This document shows, in pieces, positions 1 through 8,008 of a stretch of DNA of 16,678 nt; positions within the stretch are counted from its first letter, which is position 1; each line of letters begins with the position of its first letter. Under the pieces are notes generated by a model. It worked only from the letters and a program-made list of their open reading frames with translations. It had not been told where the DNA came from and ran no database searches. Made by a program: the position numbers and the translations under genes. The DNA comes from an uncultured Acholeplasmataceae bacterium. GTDB taxonomy: Bacteria > Bacillota_I > Bacilli_A > RF39 > UBA660. The stretch is taken from contig CAJKWD010000026.1 in assembly GCA_905203475.1 (NCBI GenBank), positions 1 through 16,678 of the forward strand. The letters run 5' to 3'.

Positions 1-12
1 ATACCTTCTCAT
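1..12 (-). CDS. Start of an unidentified gene, truncated by the window
   Basis: Only four codons (Met-Arg-Arg-Tyr) lie in the window, read on the minus strand from ATG at 12-10. The support is a good ribosome binding site, AGGAG at 24-20, seven bases before the ATG, and a -10 element further upstream. The product cannot be identified. It lies downstream of der, in the same direction, but a terminator separates them. Confidence 0.4.
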
Positions 13-35
13 GATTCCACTCCTATTCTAAAACC

Positions 36-44
36 ATCATAACA
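36..44 (-). promoter_or_regulatory. Extended -10 promoter for the gene leaving the window
   Basis: On the minus strand, TGTTATGAT is an extended -10 element (TG-n-TATGAT). It sits 24 bases before the candidate ATG and follows the der terminator. No convincing -35 hexamer is visible at 16-18 bases. The same TGTTAT start recurs at other promoters in the window. Confidence 0.4.
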
Positions 45-69
45 TATATTCTTGATTTTAGCTATATTT

Positions 70-105
70 AAAAAAAATAAAACACTTAGTATACACTAAA
101 GTGTT
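70..105 (-). terminator. Rho-independent terminator after der
   Basis: On the minus strand an arm AACACTTTAGT (one bulged T) pairs with ACTAAGTGTT around a short GTAT loop, giving about ten base pairs. The stretch TTATTTTTTTT follows. It starts four bases after the der stop codon. Confidence 0.8.
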
Positions 106-109
106 CTTA

Positions 110-1423
110 TTATTGTTCCCCTTTATTTTTAAATTGTAAGATAATTGGTGTACCTTCAAAATCAAATGCTTCACGTAATTTATTTTCCAAATATCTTTCA
201 TAAGAGAAGTGGATTAATCCTTTACTATTTACTTGTATATTAAATGTTGGTGGTTGTATAGATGCTTGATTAGAAAAATAAATTTTTAATCTTTTACCTT
301 TATAACTTGGTGGTAAATTAAGTGCATAAGCATCACGAATGACATCATTCAACACACTTGTTTTGATTTCTCTTCTACTGTTCTCATATACTTTTAAAAT
401 TTCTGGCATCAATGTATGAATTCTCTTTTTCGTTTTCGCACTTAAGAAGACAATGGGAGCATATGTCATAAATTGGAATTCATACTTTAATAACTCTTTA
501 AATTCTTTCATTTTAGCATCTTTATCATCAATCGTATCCCATTTATTGACAACTAGAACAACTGCTTTTCCAGCATCTAAGGCATAACCGGCAATATGTT
601 TATCGTGTTCTACAATTCCTTCTTCAGCATTAATTACAATTAAACATACATCACTACGATCAATGGCCTTTAAAGAACGTAACAAACTATATTTTTCAAC
701 CGCTTCATACACTTTTCCACGTTTTCTCATACCAGCCGTATCAATCACAACATAATCGTGATCATGATAACGGAACTTAGTATCAATCGCATCTCTGGTT
801 GTTCCAGCAACATCTGAAACAATGACACGATCTTCTCCGACAATCGCATTTACTAAGCTACTTTTTCCGACATTAGGTCTTCCAATGACACAAAATTTAA
901 CAATTCCGTCTTCGTACTCTTCTTCTATCTCAGGAAAGTCTTTTGTAATTTCTTCTAATAAATCATAGATACCTTCATTTTGTTCTCCACTGACTGGCAT
1001 ATAGGTATCTAGACCTAACTCATAAAAATCATAAATATTTTCTTTGGCAAATTTAGAATCCATTTTATTGATTACCACAATCACTGGCTTTTGTGATTTT
1101 AATAACATATCTCTTACTGCATAATCGTTAGAAGTAAGCCCTTCTTTTCCATCGACAACGAATAAAATTAAATCAGCTTCATCGATTGCTAATTCTGCTT
1201 GCATTTTGATGGAATCATTAAAATGTTCATCAGCTAGATCAATTCCACCCGTATCAATCAAATGAAATGTATAATCTTTAAATTTCACATTTCCATAAAT
1301 ACGATCTCTAGTAACTCCTGGTGTATCTTCGATAATAGAAATTTTCTTTCCAACCATACGATTAAATAGTGTACTTTTTCCAACATTTGGTCTTCCAAGT
1401 AATGCGACAACTGGTTTTCTCAT
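110..1423 (-). CDS. der: GTPase Der (EngA), ribosome assembly
   Basis: Double-domain GTPase needed for 50S ribosomal subunit maturation in the cytoplasm. Domain 1 has a P-loop GRPNVGKST near residues 10-18, DTGG at 57-60 and NKMD at 119-122. Domain 2 repeats this with GRPNVGKSS near 181-189, DTAGMRK at 228-234 and NKWD at 293-296. A KH-like C-terminal domain follows from about residue 350. The length of 437 residues is normal for the family (B. subtilis about 436). The ATG has a GAGGGG ribosome binding site. The gene has its own promoter in the short gap after the MecA-like gene and its own terminator, so it can be expressed alone; readthrough from engB is also possible. Confidence 0.98.
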   Translation of the reverse strand: MRKPVVALLGRPNVGKSTLFNRMVGKKISIIEDTPGVTRDRIYGNVKFKDYTFHLIDTGGIDLADEHFNDSIKMQAELAIDEADLILFVVDGKEGLTSNDYAVRDMLLKSQKPVIVVINKMDSKFAKENIYDFYELGLDTYMPVSGEQNEGIYDLLEEITKDFPEIEEEYEDGIVKFCVIGRPNVGKSSLVNAIVGEDRVIVSDVAGTTRDAIDTKFRYHDHDYVVIDTAGMRKRGKVYEAVEKYSLLRSLKAIDRSDVCLIVINAEEGIVEHDKHIAGYALDAGKAVVLVVNKWDTIDDKDAKMKEFKELLKYEFQFMTYAPIVFLSAKTKKRIHTLMPEILKVYENSRREIKTSVLNDVIRDAYALNLPPSYKGKRLKIYFSNQASIQPPTFNIQVNSKGLIHFSYERYLENKLREAFDFEGTPIILQFKNKGEQ

Positions 1424-1448
1424 AAGTATCCCCTCGTTTTCTTTCGGT

Positions 1449-1477
1449 ATTATAACATATTTTTCTTATTCTACCAA
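1449..1477 (-). promoter_or_regulatory. Sigma-A-type promoter for der
   Basis: On the minus strand TTGGTA (1477-1472) is followed by a 17-base spacer and TATAAT (1454-1449), with the extended -10 dinucleotide TG at 1457-1456. The -35 hexamer overlaps the last codons of the upstream MecA-like gene. The predicted start is near 1442, giving a leader of about 20 bases before the der ATG. Confidence 0.7.
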
Positions 1478-1965
1478 CTATCTAATATTTTTCCATACGT
1501 TAATATTTCTTGCGTATTTTGAAAGCAAGGTTCTGTAAATTCTAAAAATTGTCCCAACTCTGATTGTGAGATATTTTCTGTCATATAAAAATAGAATTGA
1601 TGATCATAATAATAAAGTTTCGTCTTCTTACGCCACTTTTTTCGTACATCACAGGGATCTTCAATTCGATATAATATTTTACTGTTTTTTTCAACATGTA
1701 AACATAGTTCAATCTCATCTTGAAAATAATCAAAATCATCTAGATCTTCGCGATGCATTTTTAAAATAGTTCCATACAAAGTATCCTGATATACATAAAT
1801 TGTATAATAACCATAAAAAGAGAGATGGTAAATCTGTTTTAGTTTTAATAATAGTGCTTTTAATTGTGGCTCTAATTTTTCTCTTTGTTCAAAAGATAAT
1901 TGATGTGTTTGGACACGATTCAAAAAAAGAAGCATATTCTCTTTATCTAGAAATACTAGTTTCAA
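1471..1965 (-). CDS. Short divergent MecA/YpbH-like adaptor protein (tentative)
   Basis: A 164-residue soluble protein. Its last 70 residues align by eye with the C-terminal domain of MecA, the adaptor that delivers substrates to the ClpC-ClpP protease. YRIEDPCDV matches MecA's LRFGDFEDV, KTKLYYYDHQFYFYM matches KTTLYSFENRYYLYV, and FLEFTEP with ILTYGKIL matches the LLEYATE and LEEYGKLI segments. The N-terminal half has a compatible pattern (LYGTILKM before an acidic stretch) but is much less clear. The protein is shorter than MecA (about 218), lacks most of the acidic linker and ends right after the YGK segment. The start is TTG at 1965-1963 behind a good AGGTGAT ribosome binding site; no ATG lies close by. 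The adaptor role is inferred from recalled family patterns, without a search. Confidence 0.5.
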   Translation of the reverse strand: MKLVFLDKENMLLFLNRVQTHQLSFEQREKLEPQLKALLLKLKQIYHLSFYGYYTIYVYQDTLYGTILKMHREDLDDFDYFQDEIELCLHVEKNSKILYRIEDPCDVRKKWRKKTKLYYYDHQFYFYMTENISQSELGQFLEFTEPCFQNTQEILTYGKILDSW

Positions 1966-2012
1966 AATAGATCACCTAGTATTAGTCTATTGTAAGAATA
2001 TGCTTTTGTTCC

Positions 2013-2600
2013 TTATATTTCTGTAGTTCTTTCAATTCGGTCGTAGATTTCTTCTTTTCCCAGTTTTGTAACACTTGAAAACATTACAAAATCATCGCCA
2101 ACAACAAGATCTAATTGATCTAGAATTAAATTACGTTGTTTTTGACGATTCGTAATTCCTACTTTATCTACTTTCGTAGCCACAATGGTAACTGGAATAT
2201 CATAATATTTTAAAAATTGATACATCATTAAATCATCACTTGTTGGTTTATGACGAAAATCAATTAACATAAATACATTTTTTAAATTAGGACGATTGAT
2301 TAAATAATCTTCCATCATCAATCCAAATTTCTTACGCATTGGTTTACTGACATTGGCAAAACCATAACCAGGCGCGTCTACTAAATAAAATTCATCATTC
2401 ACTAAATAAAAGTTAATCGTTTGAGTTTTTCCTGGTTGTGATGAAGTACGAGCATAATTTTTTCTATGAATTAATGTATTAATAAAACTACTTTTTCCAA
2501 CATTTGAACGTCCTACTAATAAAAATTCTGGTTTATTATCCGTTGGATATTGACTACGTCTGACCGCGGATATTTCTAAATTGACACGGTTAATTTTCAT
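2013..2600 (-). CDS. engB: Ribosome biogenesis GTPase YsxC/EngB
   Basis: Single-domain TrmE-Era-EngA-EngB-type GTPase that helps late assembly of the 50S subunit; essential in B. subtilis. It has the P-loop GRSNVGKSS (residues 30-38), the G2 region with SQPGKTQTINFY, the G3 motif DAPGYG (75-80) and the G4 motif TKVD (142-145). The length of 195 residues is typical. The ATG follows AGGTGAT at the usual distance. It is the first gene of a minus-strand unit that runs into the MecA-like gene 47 bases downstream, and it shares a divergent promoter region with recU. Confidence 0.97.
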   Translation of the reverse strand: MKINRVNLEISAVRRSQYPTDNKPEFLLVGRSNVGKSSFINTLIHRKNYARTSSQPGKTQTINFYLVNDEFYLVDAPGYGFANVSKPMRKKFGLMMEDYLINRPNLKNVFMLIDFRHKPTSDDLMMYQFLKYYDIPVTIVATKVDKVGITNRQKQRNLILDQLDLVVGDDFVMFSSVTKLGKEEIYDRIERTTEI

Positions 2601-2625
2601 GATATCACCTAAATTTCACAGATTC

Positions 2626-2655
2626 ATTATAACACGTATTTCTTTTATATGTCAA
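2626..2655 (-). promoter_or_regulatory. Strong sigma-A promoter for engB
   Basis: On the minus strand a consensus TTGACA (2655-2650) is followed by an 18-base spacer and consensus TATAAT (2631-2626), with an extended -10 TG. The predicted start is near 2619, about 19 bases before the ATG. Confidence 0.8.
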
Positions 2656-2702
2656 AGTATGAAAGATAAGAAAATCTAGTAGAAAATTTGAATACTTTAT
2701 AG

Positions 2703-2708
2703 TATAAT
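2703..2708 (+). promoter_or_regulatory. -10 element for the recU-PBP1 operon
   Basis: A perfect TATAAT lies just before recU and would start transcription near 2715, giving a leader of only about 10 bases. No good -35 is seen at 16-18 bases, so the promoter is weaker or activator-assisted on paper. It faces away from the engB promoter, about 50 bases apart. Confidence 0.5.
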
Positions 2709-2725
2709 AGAAATGGTGAATGCTT

Positions 2726-3310
2726 GTGAATTATCCAAACGGAACAAAAGTAAAACAATCCTATATATTACATGGTAACCGAGGGATGAGTTTAGAACAT
2801 GACATTAATGTGACAAATGAATATTATCTCGTTCATGACATCGCAGTCATTTATAAAAAACCAACACCTATTACGGTTGTAAAAGTAGATTTTAAATCTC
2901 GTATGGATGCAGTCATTAAAGAAGCATATTATAAAACACCATCTACTACAGATTACAATGGTGTTTATAAGGGAAAATATATTGACTTTGAAGCAAAAGA
3001 AACCAAAAACAAAAGTTTTTTCCCACTCGCAAACATTCATACCCATCAAATTAAACACATAAAAAAGATTATAGAACATGGAGGAATTGGATTTCTAATT
3101 GTCCGTTTTACCCACTATAATTTGACATATTTTTTAGATGGTAGTAAATTGATATCATTCATTGAAAACAACAAGAGAAAATCTATTCCTATTTCTTATT
3201 TTCAAAAGGAAGGAAAAATAATTGAAACGAAATATGCTCCGCGTCTTGATTATTTAAAAATTCTAGACGAAATGGAGAAAGAAGGTGAAGCTTCTGAAAA
3301 AGTATCATAA
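2726..3310 (+). CDS. recU: Holliday junction resolvase RecU
   Basis: RecU resolves Holliday junctions in recombination and repair and helps chromosome segregation in Bacillota. The sequence closely follows the family: NYPNG at the N-terminus, NRGMSLEHDINVTN, KKPTPI, and the nuclease core STTDYNGVYKGKYIDFEAKE with its acidic residues and lysine, followed by IHTHQI and an APRLDYLKI end. I start at GTG 2726, six bases after GGTGA; an in-frame ATG at 2720 would sit directly on that Shine-Dalgarno sequence but is possible. The product is about 194 residues, normal length. The 3' end overlaps the next frame by 26 bases, the recU-ponA arrangement known from B. subtilis. Confidence 0.96.
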   Translation: MNYPNGTKVKQSYILHGNRGMSLEHDINVTNEYYLVHDIAVIYKKPTPITVVKVDFKSRMDAVIKEAYYKTPSTTDYNGVYKGKYIDFEAKETKNKSFFPLANIHTHQIKHIKKIIEHGGIGFLIVRFTHYNLTYFLDGSKLISFIENNKRKSIPISYFQKEGKIIETKYAPRLDYLKILDEMEKEGEASEKVS

Positions 3311-6300
3311 AATATTTCAATATATCAATGAACATCAATATGAAATAGCAATTGGACTCGTTAGTATTCTCGCCTTGATTGTCGGAATATTTGCTGTGGG
3401 GTTTTTAAAGGCCTTACTTATTATTCTCATATTAGACGGAATCCTATTTAGTCCAAACTTAATCAATTTAATTAGTAATATAAGTAAGAATATGGAGGTT
3501 ACGATGGAAAAGAAGAGAACTGAAGCAAGACATGCTCGTACGGGTCATGCGAAACCAACTGATTATACAAAAGGAGCAAATGTAGCAAGCACTCGTTCAG
3601 CACGTATGGCAAGAAATAAAAAAGGAACTACGAAAGGAAAGAACAAGAAAAAGAAAATTGGTAAAAAGGTTTTAATGGTATTACTTATTTTAGGAATTAT
3701 CTGTCTTGTCGCATTTGGCATTTTTATGTTTATTATTATTAAAGATGCGCCAGAATTTAGTCCTGATAAGTTGTATCATCAAGAAGCTTCAATTTTATAT
3801 AGTAGTGATGGTTCTGTGATTAAAAAACTAGGAAGTGAAAACCGTGAAAAGATTTCCTACAATCAACTACCAGAAGTATTAGTAGATGCGATTGTAGCAA
3901 CAGAGGATTCACGTTTCTTCCAACATAACGGATTTGATTTACCACGATTTATCCGTGCGGGATTTGGAACACTTCTCGGTAAGAATGCCGGTGGTGCTTC
4001 GACCTTGACTATGCAAATAGCGAAAAATCACTTTACTTCAACAAATCGTAGTATTACACGTAAATTTACCGATATTTATATGTCAATCTTCCAGATTGAA
4101 AAACATTATACTAAAGAAGAAATTATGGAATTCTATGTCAATGCTCCATATTTAGGTAGTGGTGCATGGGGTGTAGAACAAGCATGTTTAACTTATTTTG
4201 GTAAGAGTGCGAAAGATATCAACTTGGCAGAAGCTGCAATGATTGCTGGTATGTTCCAAGCACCAAATACTTATGACCCAAATATTAATCCTGATTTAAC
4301 AGAAAAAAGACGTCAAACAGTATTATATTTGATGAAACGTCATAATTATATTGATGAAAAAGAATATAAAGCTGCATTAAATTTAAGTGTTGATAAAATT
4401 GTGAAAACAATTTCTACAGAAGATGGTGAACAAACAGATCGCTTTAAATATCAATCATTTATCGATGCTGTAGTAGAAGATGTTACGGAAAGAACAGGTA
4501 ATAACCCTTATAATGTATCAATGCAAATCTATACAACAATGGATAAAGATAAACAAGAAGCTGTTGAAGACATTATGAATGGAAAAACATATAAATGGGA
4601 AAATGATGTTGTTCAAGGTGCTGTTGCTGTTGTCGATGTAAAAACAGGTGCTTTAACAGCAATTAGTAATGGTAGAAATATTAGTGGTGCAAATCAATTA
4701 GGACGTGCCACAAAAGTAAAACGTCAAATCGGTTCGACTGCAAAACCAATTTACGATTACGGTCCAGGTTTTGAATACCAAGGTTGGTCTACTGCTACTC
4801 CGTTTGCGGATGAACCTCACTCATATTCTGGTACAGATACAGATGATGGTGGTATTGAAAACTGGAATAGAACTTATCAAGGTTGGATGACACTACGTAC
4901 TGCTTTAGCAGAATCTAGAAATATCCCAGCATTAAAAGCATTCCAACAAAATAAAAATTCTGATATTAAAAACTTTGCAGAAAGCTTAGGATTACATCCA
5001 CAAGTAGAAAATGGTATGGTTTATGAATCACATGCATTAGGTGGTTATGATGGAGAGGCTCCATTAACAATGGCTGGTGCTTATGCCGCATTTGCTAATG
5101 GAGGTTACTATACAAAACCATATACTTATACAAAAATTGTCTACCGTGAAGATGATAAAACTGAAGAAGTAGATGCAGAAAAGAAAAAAGTTATGAGTCC
5201 TGAAACAGCCTATATGATTAGTAATGTATTATATAATGCTGCTGATTATGGAATTGGTACTTCTTACTTGAATGGTGTTCATTTTGGAGCTAAGACAGGA
5301 ACTTCTAACTTTACCGAAGATCTAATTAAGAAAAAAGGTTATCCATCAAATGCAGTTAATGATTTATGGGTTGATGGAATTAATACCCAATATGCGATTT
5401 CAGTTTGGTATGGATATGATAAACAAGATGATAGATATGTAAGTACAACAAATACGGGTGGTCATAGAAATTTATTTAAAGCCATCGCTGGACATTTCTT
5501 CACTGATAAATCTGACTTTACAAAACCAGATGGTGTTGTTTCTGTCGAAGTAGAAAGAGAAACATATCCAGTTAAATTACCAAGTGCGAATACACCTTCT
5601 AATATGCGTATTACAGAGCTATTTAAGAAAGGAACAGAACCTACTGAGGTATCTAGTAGATTTGCTCAATTAAGTGATGTATCTAATGTTAAAAGTAGTA
5701 TTAGTGGAAATTCTGTTTCTATCTCATGGAATGGAATTAAGACTCCTGCTGAATTAGATGCGAATAGTTTATCTAGTTGGATTGGTAAAGTATTTACAGA
5801 TAGTGGTTATAAAAACAGTTATTTACAATCTAGATTAGGTCAGAATCAAAGTATATTAGGAAGTGTTGGATATAACATTTATGCAAAACAAAAAGATGGT
5901 AGTCTAAGACTTATTCAATTTACGAATAATACAAGTATTACCTTTACTGCTAAATCAACAGATAACGGTACTTATATTGTTAAAACATGTTATTCTAACT
6001 TTAAAGCAGCTGAGGCTCCTGGTGTAGAAACAACCGTCAATGTTTCTAATGTCCAAGGAGAAATTACAGTAAGCTTAGTTGGTAGTGCTAATATGACAGT
6101 TAATTTAAATAGTACTTATCGTGATCAAGGTGTTGTAGTAAAAGAAGATGGTAAAGATGTAACAACAAGTGCAGAAGTGGAAACAAGTATTACCAACTCT
6201 GCTGGCATTCCAGCATCGTTAGATACGTTCACTTCTACAGCTGGAACTTATACAATTAGTTACACCATTACTTATGAGGATTATACAAAGACAATTACAC

Positions 6301-6356
6301 GAAAAGTAACCGTTGTCGATAACCAAACAAGTGGTGGAGGAACACCAACAGAATAA
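3285..6356 (+). CDS. Bifunctional class A penicillin-binding protein (PBP1) with N-terminal membrane extension
   Basis: Peptidoglycan synthase acting outside the membrane. Residues 21-55 are strongly hydrophobic with one central Lys and look like a membrane hairpin. Residues 74-127 are a basic cytoplasmic linker and 129-152 a membrane anchor. The GT51 glycosyltransferase has ATEDSRFFQHNG with catalytic Glu207 and GASTLTMQIAKN. The transpeptidase has STAK (Ser484, Lys487), SRN (544-546) and KTGT (670-673). The C-terminus carries a fibronectin-III-like region and a last domain with a DUF5011-like pattern (STYRDQGVVV, AGTYTISYTITYED, RKVTVVD), ending in a short Gly/Thr tail. The open frame starts at GTG 3285 inside recU with GGAG seven bases upstream. 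A second start, ATG 3504, has an excellent GGAGG site and would give a conventional 950-residue PBP1 without the hairpin. Confidence 0.95.
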   Translation: MKLLKKYHKIFQYINEHQYEIAIGLVSILALIVGIFAVGFLKALLIILILDGILFSPNLINLISNISKNMEVTMEKKRTEARHARTGHAKPTDYTKGANVASTRSARMARNKKGTTKGKNKKKKIGKKVLMVLLILGIICLVAFGIFMFIIIKDAPEFSPDKLYHQEASILYSSDGSVIKKLGSENREKISYNQLPEVLVDAIVATEDSRFFQHNGFDLPRFIRAGFGTLLGKNAGGASTLTMQIAKNHFTSTNRSITRKFTDIYMSIFQIEKHYTKEEIMEFYVNAPYLGSGAWGVEQACLTYFGKSAKDINLAEAAMIAGMFQAPNTYDPNINPDLTEKRRQTVLYLMKRHNYIDEKEYKAALNLSVDKIVKTISTEDGEQTDRFKYQSFIDAVVEDVTERTGNNPYNVSMQIYTTMDKDKQEAVEDIMNGKTYKWENDVVQGAVAVVDVKTGALTAISNGRNISGANQLGRATKVKRQIGSTAKPIYDYGPGFEYQGWSTATPFADEPHSYSGTDTDDGGIENWNRTYQGWMTLRTALAESRNIPALKAFQQNKNSDIKNFAESLGLHPQVENGMVYESHALGGYDGEAPLTMAGAYAAFANGGYYTKPYTYTKIVYREDDKTEEVDAEKKKVMSPETAYMISNVLYNAADYGIGTSYLNGVHFGAKTGTSNFTEDLIKKKGYPSNAVNDLWVDGINTQYAISVWYGYDKQDDRYVSTTNTGGHRNLFKAIAGHFFTDKSDFTKPDGVVSVEVERETYPVKLPSANTPSNMRITELFKKGTEPTEVSSRFAQLSDVSNVKSSISGNSVSISWNGIKTPAELDANSLSSWIGKVFTDSGYKNSYLQSRLGQNQSILGSVGYNIYAKQKDGSLRLIQFTNNTSITFTAKSTDNGTYIVKTCYSNFKAAEAPGVETTVNVSNVQGEITVSLVGSANMTVNLNSTYRDQGVVVKEDGKDVTTSAEVETSITNSAGIPASLDTFTSTAGTYTISYTITYEDYTKTITRKVTVVDNQTSGGGTPTE
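3494..3506 (+). promoter_or_regulatory. Internal ribosome binding site and alternative PBP1 start
   Basis: GGAGG (3494-3498) stands five bases before ATG 3504, in frame with the PBP1 gene at codon 74. This is a stronger initiation site than the GTG at 3285. Either the protein is normally 950 residues and the upstream frame encodes an extension, or two forms are made. Met70 (3492) is also in frame but overlaps the Shine-Dalgarno sequence. Confidence 0.6.
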
Positions 6357-6386
6357 AAAAGAGTTCACATTAATGCGAACTCTTTT
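6357..6386. terminator. Bidirectional terminator between PBP1 and nnrD
   Basis: AAAAGAGTTC (6357-6366) pairs perfectly with GAACTCTTTT (6377-6386) around a ten-base centre. Read on the plus strand it ends in TTTTCTTGTT; on the minus strand in a longer run of Ts. It begins directly after the PBP1 stop codon. The nnrD stop codon (6372-6370) lies in its central loop, so the hairpin serves both converging genes. Confidence 0.85.
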
Positions 6387-7227
6387 CTTGTTCTCTAATC
6401 CAAGTAATGGCACTTGGTATATGCTCAATCGTATCACTGGCAATCATCGCAATGTCAGTTTTCTCTTGTTCTGCTAACTCCCCTGCCAATCCAGCTAAAT
6501 AAGCACCTGCTGCCACGGTTAATATATGAAATGGATGATATGCTAATAAACCAGCTAATACACCAGATAACACATCTCCACTACCCGCTGTAGCCATACC
6601 CGGACAACCTCTTTTAACTAAATATACATCAGCGCCATCAGAAATAATCGTCGTTGAACCTTTTAACAATAAAATAACACCATACTTTTTAGCAAACTCT
6701 TTTACAATTTCTACTGGATTTTGTTGAATTTCTTCAATTGGCAATTGAGTAATACGAGAGAACTCTTTTAAATGAGGTGTTAATACAACATGATGATTTT
6801 TTATCACATCTAAATGACCAACTAGAGCATTTAATCCATCCGCATCAATTACCATAGTACCAGAATAAACATTACATATTTCTTTTAATATAGATAAATG
6901 CGATGCATCTTGTCCCCAACCCATACCAATCGCTAATACATCTAAATCATGAATACCTTCTTTTAATTCTTCTAAACTGTTGTAAAAGAACATTGTCTGT
7001 TCTAAAATATTGGGACTTAGTAAAGGAGCTAATGCTTCAGGTATCAATACACGACTAATGCCACATCCACTACGTAAAGATGCATGACTTAACGTAGCTA
7101 GTTTTAAAGCACCAGAATAATTTTTAGAGCCTCCTATAAATCCTACTTTACCAAAATCACCTTTATTAGCATCTTTTTCTCGTTTTACAAAATAAGATTG
7201 AATATCTTCTACTTGAATTTCTTTCAT
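6370..7227 (-). CDS. nnrD: ADP-dependent (S)-NAD(P)H-hydrate dehydratase
   Basis: Repairs damaged NADHX and NADPHX by dehydrating them with ADP, in the cytoplasm. The 285-residue protein is a single YjeF C-terminal (ribokinase-like) domain: KGDFGKVGFIGGSKNYSGA near the start, DADGLNAL, LTPHLKEF, LLKGSTTII, and the catalytic/nucleotide region TAGSGDVLSG (the family usually has T-P-G-S-G-D; here Ala replaces Pro). The NnrE epimerase half found fused in many bacteria is absent, so an epimerase would have to be encoded elsewhere. The ATG follows GTAGG. The gene lies 36 bases after the glycosyltransferase and is probably co-transcribed with it. Its last codons are inside the shared terminator hairpin. 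Confidence 0.95.
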   Translation of the reverse strand: MKEIQVEDIQSYFVKREKDANKGDFGKVGFIGGSKNYSGALKLATLSHASLRSGCGISRVLIPEALAPLLSPNILEQTMFFYNSLEELKEGIHDLDVLAIGMGWGQDASHLSILKEICNVYSGTMVIDADGLNALVGHLDVIKNHHVVLTPHLKEFSRITQLPIEEIQQNPVEIVKEFAKKYGVILLLKGSTTIISDGADVYLVKRGCPGMATAGSGDVLSGVLAGLLAYHPFHILTVAAGAYLAGLAGELAEQEKTDIAMIASDTIEHIPSAITWIREQEKSSH

Positions 7228-7263
7228 AATAAACCTACTTTCTAAAAAGATAAGAAGTATTTA

Positions 7264-7986
7264 TTACTTCTTATTCTTTAACTTACGATAAATACGGTTT
7301 GATTTACTATTTGGTTTATAAATTGTATTTGTATTATCAATATGATCTATTATATTGATTTCATGGTTTGCAAACCATGAAATGACTTTTTCTCCATCTA
7401 TCTGCATTCCTTTGGCATTTCTAAAGTCAGTTCCTGACATTCCTCCATAATGGAAAATCAAATTCTGATAGTCTTTTACCCCTTTTACAGGATATCCATC
7501 TTTTAATACTTCAGCCTGTAATTTGGTGATAGACCACCACCATTCAAATTCTTCATCTAATAAATACTTTTGATATAATTCCTTATCAATCATAAAACAG
7601 AAGCCATCTACTCTCGTATATGGATTACCTTCAACAATACCAAGTGATGTAATACCTTTTTCATAAATACGATTCATTTCATCTAACCACTCAGGATTAC
7701 GAATATCAATATCAGAATTTAATAGTAAAACACGATCTGATTTTGGATCACAAAAACGGAATGCAATATTATTTCCTTTCGCAAATAAAGTATTCTCTTG
7801 TGAAAAAATTAATTTATCTATTTTCTTTTCTTGATATAATTTCAATAATAATTTTTGTACCTTCTTCTCAGATGCATTATCTAATACTATGACTTCGTAG
7901 TCTTTATTTTTTGTCATCTGCAAGGTCTCTATTGTATTTTTTACATAATCATAAGCATTATGTACTAATATAATAATACTTGTCAT
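7264..7986 (-). CDS. Family 2 glycosyltransferase (rhamnosyltransferase-like)
   Basis: A GT-A fold nucleotide-sugar transferase, probably acting at the cytoplasmic face of the membrane on a surface polysaccharide or lipid-linked acceptor; the substrate cannot be read from sequence. It has the N-terminal beta strand TSIIILVHNAYDYVKNTIET, the nucleotide-binding segment VIVLDNAS, the DxD-type metal site LLLNSDIDI, a DGFCFMIDKELY acceptor-loop segment, and a late FHYGGMSG. About 240 residues, with no membrane helix. The start chosen is ATG 7986, preceded by AGGGG; a longer frame reaches 8037 but would begin inside a terminator hairpin and upstream of the likely transcription start. It leads a two-gene unit with nnrD. 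Confidence 0.88.
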   Translation of the reverse strand: MTSIIILVHNAYDYVKNTIETLQMTKNKDYEVIVLDNASEKKVQKLLLKLYQEKKIDKLIFSQENTLFAKGNNIAFRFCDPKSDRVLLLNSDIDIRNPEWLDEMNRIYEKGITSLGIVEGNPYTRVDGFCFMIDKELYQKYLLDEEFEWWWSITKLQAEVLKDGYPVKGVKDYQNLIFHYGGMSGTDFRNAKGMQIDGEKVISWFANHEINIIDHIDNTNTIYKPNSKSNRIYRKLKNKK

Positions 7987-8008
7987 CCTACCCCTACTTT
8001 CTAATATT

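Noticed and set aside
2792..3079. A 95-codon minus-strand frame rich in Cys and Phe opposite recU
   Set aside because: recU is unambiguous on the other strand; the reading is a codon-bias shadow without a start site.
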